A stretch of DNA of 64,000 nucleotides from a virus, in IMG/VR virus record IMGVR_UViG_3300042519_001902, positions 1-64,000 of that record. One strand, 5' to 3'. Positions 57,916 through 64,000 of the stretch are shown piece after piece. Position 1 is the stretch's first letter. Each line of letters begins with the position of its first letter. The position numbers and the translations under genes are program-made. The notes below the pieces were generated by a model. That model did not search any database. It saw only the letters and a list, made by a program, of their open reading frames with translations, and had not been told where the DNA came from.

Positions 57916-59811
57916 ATGGCCCGCGAAACTACCTTTTCCGTTCGCGCCACCCAAGGCGGTCGGCTGATGAACACCCCATCCGTCGACAACGTCGGAGTGG
58001 GGAACTACGCCATCAAGACGAACTGGCGGCGCGAGAACGACGCCGAGGTTCCTCGCGAGGGGCACCTCCCGTTCAAAGGGAACACCGCTCTTTCCAACGA
58101 CTCGGCCCAGACTCTATCCATCGGCTCCGACATCATCGGCCTGTGGGAAGCCACTCGCCCCAACGGAGATCGCGCCATCGTCGCCGCCAGCAAGACAACG
58201 ATCTACCGCTTCGACTACACCACCGGAACGTGGCTGACCATCGGCTCCGGCTTCTCGGCGAGCACCACCAACTGGGAGGGCGAACAGCTCGACGGCTACC
58301 TGATCCTGAATAACGGCATCGATCTCCCCGTCACGTTCCGCGTCGAGTCCAGCGAGGTATCCCCGATCTACGAGCTGCGGGAGAACGGGATCGCCTCAGT
58401 CGGGCACATCGCGACGCACAACGGGTTTCTCGTTTGTGCCGACATCTCCGAGGTCGCGAGCACCCACCTGACGACGTTGATGAACAGCGCGACCCCGTAC
58501 GGGGTGGTGAGCGCGGCCAATGTTAACCGGATCCGCTACAAACTTTCATGGAGCGACTTTGGCGCACCTCGCAACTGGTCGCCGGTCGTCTCCGGTACGA
58601 TCCAGTCCGCGACCAAGAACAAGGTCACCCTCGTGTTCCCGATGCCCGTCACCTTCGGCGTCGGCAGCAAGCTCGGCATCATCGGCGCTGGCCCCAATGG
58701 GACGACCCTCGGCGGTCAGTCCGGCTACGACGACGGCGTCACCGTCACAGCGGTCAACGGATCCGAACTCACGCTGAACCTGACGGCGGATGCGTCTCTG
58801 ACCTACCCGCTGAACGTCTCCGTCACGCGCTTCGCTGACGTGTCCACCTTCGCCGGCAGCAGCAGCATCAAGGATGACTCGTCCGCCATTCTGGCGGTCC
58901 GCTCGCTGAAGCAGGTTCTCATCGTCTACCGCGAAACCGGCATCTGGATCGGGCGTTACACGGGCTCCGTCGAGACTCCGTTCCAGTTTCGGCCCGCGTA
59001 TAAGGGTCCAAACGTGCTGGCGCATCCTCGCGCCATTGCCGACATCGACGGCGACTATCATCTCTTCGTCGGCCCCGATAGCGTGTACCGCTTCGATGGA
59101 GCCGGGAGCCCCGCTATCCACCGGACAACCACTGACGCGAGCGCCCTGCTCTTTGCGTCGATTAGTGCGGCTCCGTCCGACTCGGCAGAGAAAGTCTTCG
59201 TCTCGCACAACTCGATCACGCGTGAGTGGTGGTTCCACTACTCGGGCGGCGTGCTCGCCTACAGCTACCTTTACGACTCGTGCAGCACCATCGACACGCC
59301 GTACACCGCTGCGGTGATCGTGCGAAAGCCGAATTCCTCCGATAACATCCCGTGGTCCGTCACTGCTGCGGGCGGTAAAGTGCTGCAACACGCCGTCCTC
59401 GACTCTGGGCCGATCTGCTACACCCGCTCCAGCGTACTGGGGGTAACCACCCCCGTCACCTGCGTGCTCAAACGCGGCGAGATCACGCTCAACGACGATG
59501 AGTCGGAGAAGGACATCAACAGTTACCTGCCGCTGTTTGCGGCGATCCCGCAGGCGACCGGAAGTCAGTTGACGGTGACCCTTTTTGGCCGAGACAACAT
59601 CGCTCAGCCCCCGGAGACCCTGTGCTCCGTCACGTTGGAGGACGCGACGATCAGCCCCTTGATCGAAACGCATTTCAGAAACGTGTACTTCAGCGACTCG
59701 ATTACCTACGTGCCCGGATCCACGACCCAGGTGGCAAAGCTGCTCGGCTGCACCTACAGCTTCAGCCGCGTCGGCTCTCGCGGCGTAACCCGACACGATG
59801 GCACTCTCTGA
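57916..59811 (+). CDS. Tail nozzle / tail tubular protein B-like
   Basis: 631 residues. Beta-propeller-like composition, with repeats such as GLWEATRPNGDRAIVAASKT, IYRFDYTTGTWLTIGSGFSA, GYLILNNGIDLPV, and VLIVYRETGIWIGRYTGS. The line NNGIDLPV...VLIVY is typical of podovirus nozzle proteins. Begins after TAA with ATG sharing its A. Forms the distal tail hub below the connector. Confidence 0.7.
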   Translation: MARETTFSVRATQGGRLMNTPSVDNVGVGNYAIKTNWRRENDAEVPREGHLPFKGNTALSNDSAQTLSIGSDIIGLWEATRPNGDRAIVAASKTTIYRFDYTTGTWLTIGSGFSASTTNWEGEQLDGYLILNNGIDLPVTFRVESSEVSPIYELRENGIASVGHIATHNGFLVCADISEVASTHLTTLMNSATPYGVVSAANVNRIRYKLSWSDFGAPRNWSPVVSGTIQSATKNKVTLVFPMPVTFGVGSKLGIIGAGPNGTTLGGQSGYDDGVTVTAVNGSELTLNLTADASLTYPLNVSVTRFADVSTFAGSSSIKDDSSAILAVRSLKQVLIVYRETGIWIGRYTGSVETPFQFRPAYKGPNVLAHPRAIADIDGDYHLFVGPDSVYRFDGAGSPAIHRTTTDASALLFASISAAPSDSAEKVFVSHNSITREWWFHYSGGVLAYSYLYDSCSTIDTPYTAAVIVRKPNSSDNIPWSVTAAGGKVLQHAVLDSGPICYTRSSVLGVTTPVTCVLKRGEITLNDDESEKDINSYLPLFAAIPQATGSQLTVTLFGRDNIAQPPETLCSVTLEDATISPLIETHFRNVYFSDSITYVPGSTTQVAKLLGCTYSFSRVGSRGVTRHDGTL

Positions 59812-62398
59812 CAAAACCCAGTTCGATGACCGCATCGCGGCCACGTTCTCGACGATCCCGTCGAAGTATCCGCCGCTGCCCAACGATGTCCTGAAGCGGT
59901 TCCCGTCGCTGGAGAGCTGGCAGACGGAGCAGTCGCGCCTCATTGCTCGCGTAAGAGAGGCGCTGGACTCGATGGGCTCGGACTTCGGGATTCCCCTCAA
60001 CAAGGCGCAAGCTACCCAGGAACTCCTGTCGAAGACGGTGGCGACGCAGTACGACGAGCTGTCGGCCCGCATCACGTCCGAGACCACGATCCTAGTGGAC
60101 GAGAACCAGGCACTCGCGCAGCGCACGACCACGATTGAATCCACGATCAACACGCCGACTACCGGTCTGTTGGCTCGGATCAACACGGTTGAGACCACCT
60201 ACGCGACCAAGGACTTCGCTCTAGCGAAGAAGGAAGAAGCCATCACGGCAGCGGTGACATCGGCGAACGGCTACACGGCTGGACAGATAACGTCTCTGTC
60301 TTCGGTTTACGCCACGCCTACGTTCGTCGAGACGAAAAAGTCCGAGGCGATAACCGCTGCGGTGACTTCGGCGAATAGCAGCACTGACGGGAAAATCAGT
60401 GCTCTGTCCTCGGTCTATGCCACTCCTTTGTTCGTTGAGACGAAGAAGACTGAAGCCATCGCGGCAGCGGTGACTTCGGCGAATAGCAGTACTGACGGGA
60501 AAATCAGTGCTCTGTCTTCGGTTTACGCTACGCCTACGTTTGTTGAGACGAAAAAGTCCGAAGCAATCTCGGCAGCGGCGACCGCAGCGACAGGCTACAC
60601 CGATGGTCAGATAAGCAGCCTGTCCTCGGTTTACGCCACGCCTTTGCAGGTCACGTCCACAGTTAACAACCTCATCTCCGCTTCCGTCGGGAGCACATCC
60701 GGTACTATCGGAGCAGCCATCGAGACCGAGCGACTGGCGAGGGCAAACGCCGACGGTAACCTGTCCGGTAAATTCAGCCTCAAGGTGACCGCCGGAAACG
60801 TGGTCACGGGCATGAACATCACCAGCTCCACAGGGGCTGGGACGGATGTCAGCTCGGTCACGTTCCTCGCGTCTGAGTTCAAGATTTTCAACTCAACCAC
60901 CGGCATCGCGCCCTTTGCCGTGGTAGACGGGGTGGTGATTGCGCAGAACATGTTGATCAGCGGAACGCTCCTGGTTAGCGGCAGCATCGCCGCGAGCCGG
61001 TTGAACTTCGTCCCCGTTAGCTCGACCAACGTAGTCGCTTCGATCAACGCCACGGCTGAAGGCATCCAGATCAGCGGTTCTAGAATCCAGATTAACGGCA
61101 GTACTACATTCTCAAGCGGGTACGATCCTTCGACGAAACTCACACCCGGCAGCGCAGCGGCTGACATCAACGCAAACACCACGACAATCAGTGGTGGGAA
61201 GATCACGGCGCGTTCTATTTCAGCGAGTCAGATTCAGGCGGGAACGATTACGGCTAACGAGATCTTTGCTGGGACGATTACGGCAGCGCAGCTCAACTTT
61301 ACGCCCGTCACATCAACCAACGTCATCGCCTCGATCAACGCGACGATTGAGGGCGGGTTGCGGATCACCGGGTCAAAGATCGAGATCAGTGGCAGTACTA
61401 CATTCTCAAGCGGGTATGATCCTTCAACGAAACTCACACCCGGCAGCGCAGCGGCTGACATCAACGCAAACACCACGACAATCAACGGTGGGAAAATTAC
61501 GGCAAATAGTATCACCGCTTCCCAGATAGACGTATCGACCCTTTCGCTGAGCTCTAGTCAGATCGGCGGGACCGCAGTTACCCTATCCGCAATTGGTTCG
61601 GGGCTAAACATCACCAGCGGCGGGGTAATTTTGAGCGGAACTTCGGCTATCCGAAGCAGTAACTACGTTACCGGTTCGGCGGGTTGGGCGATAAAGGCCG
61701 ACGGATCTGTTGAGTTCTCCAGCGGTACGTTCAGGGGAAGCCTCTCCGGTGCCACGGGTACGTTTGCTGGAGCTCTCGACGTCGGAACAGGGAGGGAACG
61801 AAAGCGGATAGAACCTTCAGGGTTGTATGTCGGTGATCTGGTTGCATTTAATAATGTTGGGTTAGACACGGTCCTTTATTTTACCAGCTATATTACTGCG
61901 TCGAGGACGATGTACTTTCGCAGTGGCGGATATACGCCTGAGATTCGCATAGGCGATAGCTTGTACACGGTTTTTGAAAATCTTGGTTTTTCCGCAAGTC
62001 ACGACGGGGCTTTTGCTCGTAGTATGACCGTCGGCCTCAGCGGGTTGACTGTACGGGGCGGTGGATTGAACGTACAGAACGGCGGGGTAAACCAGGCGAC
62101 GATCAGTGCCGCCGGCGACGCAACTTTTTTAGGGGCCGTTACCACGACCAACAACACCTACTCGGGCAGTTTCTCCAGCAACGGAAACGCCACGTTCGGA
62201 TCGCTGACGAACACGCCTTTCTCCAACGCAGCCATCGATGCATTTACCAACACGACCTTCTATTTTCACCCGAACGGCAACAACAGCGTGAGCGGCGGTG
62301 AAGACGGCGGCACAGTGGGCGCGACCACCGGCACCTACATCGCAATTCGGTACAACGGACGCACCGTCTGGGTGCCCTTCTTTACTGCTTTACCTTGA
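59798..62398 (+). CDS. Tail tip / fibre protein with DUF1983-like region
   Basis: 866 residues, overlapping the nozzle by 14 bases. A helical N-terminus (SLESWQTEQSRLIARVREAL), then four 36-residue repeats (SVYATPTFVETKKSEAITAA type, 60294-60640), then beta-helix-like repeats of the TGIAPFAVVDGVVIAQNMLI / LNFTPVTSTNVIASINATIE kind with a 98-residue near-identical duplication (294-bp period, 61097 and 61391). A C-terminal fibre part includes GTYIAIRYNGRTVWVPFF. The middle resembles J-like tail tip proteins. Probably a host-contact fibre attached to the nozzle. Confidence 0.7.
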   Translation: MALSDKTQFDDRIAATFSTIPSKYPPLPNDVLKRFPSLESWQTEQSRLIARVREALDSMGSDFGIPLNKAQATQELLSKTVATQYDELSARITSETTILVDENQALAQRTTTIESTINTPTTGLLARINTVETTYATKDFALAKKEEAITAAVTSANGYTAGQITSLSSVYATPTFVETKKSEAITAAVTSANSSTDGKISALSSVYATPLFVETKKTEAIAAAVTSANSSTDGKISALSSVYATPTFVETKKSEAISAAATAATGYTDGQISSLSSVYATPLQVTSTVNNLISASVGSTSGTIGAAIETERLARANADGNLSGKFSLKVTAGNVVTGMNITSSTGAGTDVSSVTFLASEFKIFNSTTGIAPFAVVDGVVIAQNMLISGTLLVSGSIAASRLNFVPVSSTNVVASINATAEGIQISGSRIQINGSTTFSSGYDPSTKLTPGSAAADINANTTTISGGKITARSISASQIQAGTITANEIFAGTITAAQLNFTPVTSTNVIASINATIEGGLRITGSKIEISGSTTFSSGYDPSTKLTPGSAAADINANTTTINGGKITANSITASQIDVSTLSLSSSQIGGTAVTLSAIGSGLNITSGGVILSGTSAIRSSNYVTGSAGWAIKADGSVEFSSGTFRGSLSGATGTFAGALDVGTGRERKRIEPSGLYVGDLVAFNNVGLDTVLYFTSYITASRTMYFRSGGYTPEIRIGDSLYTVFENLGFSASHDGAFARSMTVGLSGLTVRGGGLNVQNGGVNQATISAAGDATFLGAVTTTNNTYSGSFSSNGNATFGSLTNTPFSNAAIDAFTNTTFYFHPNGNNSVSGGEDGGTVGATTGTYIAIRYNGRTVWVPFFTALP
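60294..60640 (+). repeat. 108-bp tandem repeat in tail-tip gene
   Basis: Anchor CTCTGTC recurs at 60294, 60402 and 60510, with a diverged copy near 60618. Each unit encodes 36 residues. Confidence 0.8.
61097..61510 (+). repeat. 294-bp tandem duplication in tail-tip gene
   Basis: GGCAGTACTACATTCTCAAG at 61097 recurs at 61391, with the following about 110 bases nearly identical. Encodes a 98-residue repeat. Confidence 0.8.
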
Positions 62399-62404
62399 CC
62401 TGAT

Positions 62405-62429
62405 GTTATCCGATACGCATAAGTAACAA
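62405..62429 (+). promoter_or_regulatory. Bipartite element upstream of 62437
   Basis: GTTATCCGATA-N7-GTAACAA, exact consensus, 7 nt before the ATG at 62437. Confidence 0.7.
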
Positions 62430-62436
62430 TCAACCG

Positions 62437-62943
62437 ATGCCCTTTGAAATCATCACGACCGATGAGCAATCCGCCCTGGACACGGTGCTGGTGCGTCTGC
62501 GTGCGGCTGAGTGGCGGGAGCTGGATCAGATCGAGGAAGCCCTCGAGCAGCTAGACCAGCAGCACATCCCGCTGCGGCACATTTTTACGCCTGGGCTGTA
62601 CACCCGGGAGTGTTTTATCCCCAAGGGCACTTTGCTCGTCACGCGGATGCACCTGAAAGAGCACCCGTTCGTGGTGCTGAAGGGTGAAGCAGCGGTCTGG
62701 ACCGTCGAGACGGGCTGGATGAAGCTGACCGCACCGCACCTCGGGGTGACCCAGCCCGGTACGCGTCGCCTGATCTACGCGCAAGAGGACGTGGTCTGGG
62801 CGACGTCGCACGTCACCGACAAAACCGACCCCGATGAAGTGATCTTGGAGGTCACTTACAGCCGCGAAAAGTACGTCGCGCTGGGCACGGCCAAGACCGA
62901 CGCCCGAGACCTATTTTACAACAAGCCCCTGATCCAAGGATAA
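62437..62943 (+). CDS. Cupin-like phage protein
   Basis: 168 residues. The central part HIFTPGLYTRECFIPKGTLL, VTRMHLKEHPFVVLKGEAAV, TQPGTRRLIYAQEDVVWATS is a double-stranded beta-helix; a common phage family with H(x)FxPGxYxRExxxPxGTLxxxxxHxxEH. Metal-binding His are partly kept (RMHLKEH). Small molecule or structural role unknown; begins the internal virion gene set. Confidence 0.7.
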   Translation: MPFEIITTDEQSALDTVLVRLRAAEWRELDQIEEALEQLDQQHIPLRHIFTPGLYTRECFIPKGTLLVTRMHLKEHPFVVLKGEAAVWTVETGWMKLTAPHLGVTQPGTRRLIYAQEDVVWATSHVTDKTDPDEVILEVTYSREKYVALGTAKTDARDLFYNKPLIQG

Positions 62944-62947
62944 CGCC

Positions 62948-63484
62948 ATGAGCCTCACCGAACTGATTACTCCACACCTCTACCTCGCCACGTCCGCGTG
63001 GACCGCTGCCGCCATGCTCGGCTCTGCCGTCGTGGGTAGCGCCACGGCAATCTACGGCGCGAACAAGTCGGCGAAAGCTCAGGCCGAAGCTAACGCAGCC
63101 AACCAAGCCGCGCAGGCCGAAGCTAACCGCCTCAATTATCAACGCTGGCTAGAGAGCCAGGGCGTGGGTTCCGACGGAAAACCGGTCAACACCTGGCTCC
63201 CTCGCTACGCGACGATCACGTCACCCAACGTAGAAGTCCCAAGAGGCTTCAGCCTTTTCGGCAAACCGAAATACGGCTCCGCCTCGGTGGGTGCGAACGG
63301 AGTGGTGAACGGAATGCAGATGGCTCCGGGCGCTGGCGGCGCTGGTCCCTCGGGAGGCGGCGCTGGCCCATCAGGCGACATGGGGCAGATGCAGATGGGC
63401 GGGAACACTCCCTACCTCAACGCCGCCGGAAACACAATGTACGAGGAAGACGGCCTGCCCTACAACCCGTACCAAAAGTCTTAA
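62948..63484 (+). CDS. Small internal-virion-like protein
   Basis: 178 residues. Membrane-like N-terminus (AWTAAAMLGSAVVGSATAIYG), an Ala/Gln-rich helix (ANKSAKAQAEANAANQAAQA) and a Gly/Pro-rich tail. The layout matches small podovirus internal virion proteins that precede larger ejection proteins. No enzymatic motif. Confidence 0.65.
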   Translation: MSLTELITPHLYLATSAWTAAAMLGSAVVGSATAIYGANKSAKAQAEANAANQAAQAEANRLNYQRWLESQGVGSDGKPVNTWLPRYATITSPNVEVPRGFSLFGKPKYGSASVGANGVVNGMQMAPGAGGAGPSGGGAGPSGDMGQMQMGGNTPYLNAAGNTMYEEDGLPYNPYQKS

Positions 63485-63490
63485 CCTACC

Positions 63491-64000
63491 ATGCCTGCTC
63501 CTACGTTAGATGCAGCTCTCAAAGAGCTGTCGCTCGATCCAGATTTCGCAAAGCTGCCGAAAGAGTGGCAGACCAACATTGCGCAAAAGCTCGTCGACGG
63601 CGACGGACCCGGCGCGTTGGCGTACGGTCGGCAGACCGTAAAGACTCCGCTTACGGTCCAGAACATCCCCGAGCTGGCTCCGCAGGAAATGGCGGAGTAC
63701 AACCGCCGCAAGGCGGCAGGCGATACCCGGAGCTGGGAACAGTGGGCCGCTGATCACCAGCTCGCTGACCCCAAATGGCTGAATTCGCTGCAAGTGCTCG
63801 CCCCGATGAACAACGACGGCGCGCAGGGCTCGCCCGAAGAGCTCGCCGCCCTAGATCGCTGGCGCGGGAAAGCCCAGAAAGTCGTCGACGGCGGCAGCTC
63901 TAGCACGAATGCGGAGGATTACCTCCTTAATCAGGCCATCAATAAGGGTCTCGCCGACATCGAAAAGGACAAAGAGCGTGCCGAGATGGCGGGTAAGCTC
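63491..64000 (+). CDS. Internal virion protein, cut by the window end
   Basis: First 170 codons only; no stop before the edge. Starts MPAPTLDAALKELSLDPDFA, then LPKEWQTNIAQKLVDGDGPG, EYNRRKAAGDTRSWEQWAAD and DYLLNQAINKGLADIEKDKE. Helical, Ala-rich. Likely one of the ejection proteins before the giant gene if the genome is circularly permuted. Confidence 0.6.
   Translation, partial: MPAPTLDAALKELSLDPDFAKLPKEWQTNIAQKLVDGDGPGALAYGRQTVKTPLTVQNIPELAPQEMAEYNRRKAAGDTRSWEQWAADHQLADPKWLNSLQVLAPMNNDGAQGSPEELAALDRWRGKAQKVVDGGSSSTNAEDYLLNQAINKGLADIEKDKERAEMAGKL

Noticed and set aside
58546-60198. 550-codon minus-strand ORF opposite the nozzle and tail-tip genes
   Set aside because: GC-rich antisense shadow of well-supported genes; Arg/Val/Asp-rich with no domain.

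Overview
The window is almost entirely one tailed-phage genome, incomplete at its right end and cut at an unknown point on the left. GC content is high, genes are tightly packed, and there are terminase, portal, capsid, tail, lysis, DNA polymerase and integrase genes but no bacterial housekeeping genes. No tape measure, sheath or long-tail genes are seen. Instead there is a nozzle-like tail protein, small virion proteins and a giant 3050-residue virion protein, which points to a short-tailed (podovirus-like) particle. Two tyrosine recombinases suggest a temperate or formerly temperate phage. The host cannot be read directly. The first integrase and several small families (DUF6915, DUF6876, DUF6878 and proteins opening with TPRTDA) recall Verrucomicrobia or Planctomycetes sequences, so that host group is only an inference.

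Layout. 0-9.2 kb: the giant ejection or virion protein, the end of the late operon. 9.2-10.6 kb: a PD-(D/E)XK nuclease, a nucleotide-hydrolase-like protein and a conserved protein, then a tRNA-shaped element and terminators. 10.9-13.7 kb: two tyrosine recombinases on opposite strands. 12.2-25.7 kb, minus strand: some 30 small accessory genes, mostly chained by 4-nt ATGA overlaps, including a C5 cytosine methyltransferase with a long second reading frame, a Gp88-like protein and a MoxR-ATPase/VWA pair. 25.7-28.0 kb: an unusual low-coding zone with a dense array of small hairpins, an Ala-rich ORF of foreign codon use, a zinc-ribbon gene on the plus strand and an AT-rich tract with 10-bp iterons (origin candidate). 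28.0-37.5 kb, minus strand: replication and recombination (primase-helicase, RuvC-like resolvase, family A DNA polymerase, Cas4/RecB-like nuclease, SNF2-type helicase) with an embedded RlpA-like protein. 37.5-38.5 kb: a divergent control region bracketed by three ribbon-helix-helix proteins. 38.5-64 kb, plus strand: packaging, portal, scaffold, capsid, connector, fibres, holin-like genes, nozzle, tip protein and internal virion proteins.

The left arm (minus) and right arm (plus) diverge from 37.5-38.0 kb, as expected for an early/late split. Few starts have a clear Shine-Dalgarno sequence. Many instead follow a bipartite 25-bp element, about GTTATCCGATA-N7-GTAACAA, placed 0-21 nt before the start codon. 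It occurs in both arms and may be the phage's own promoter or operator. The order portal, scaffold, capsid, tail, giant protein and the MoxR/VWA pair recall N4-type podoviruses, but I found no convincing RNA polymerase motif in the giant protein.
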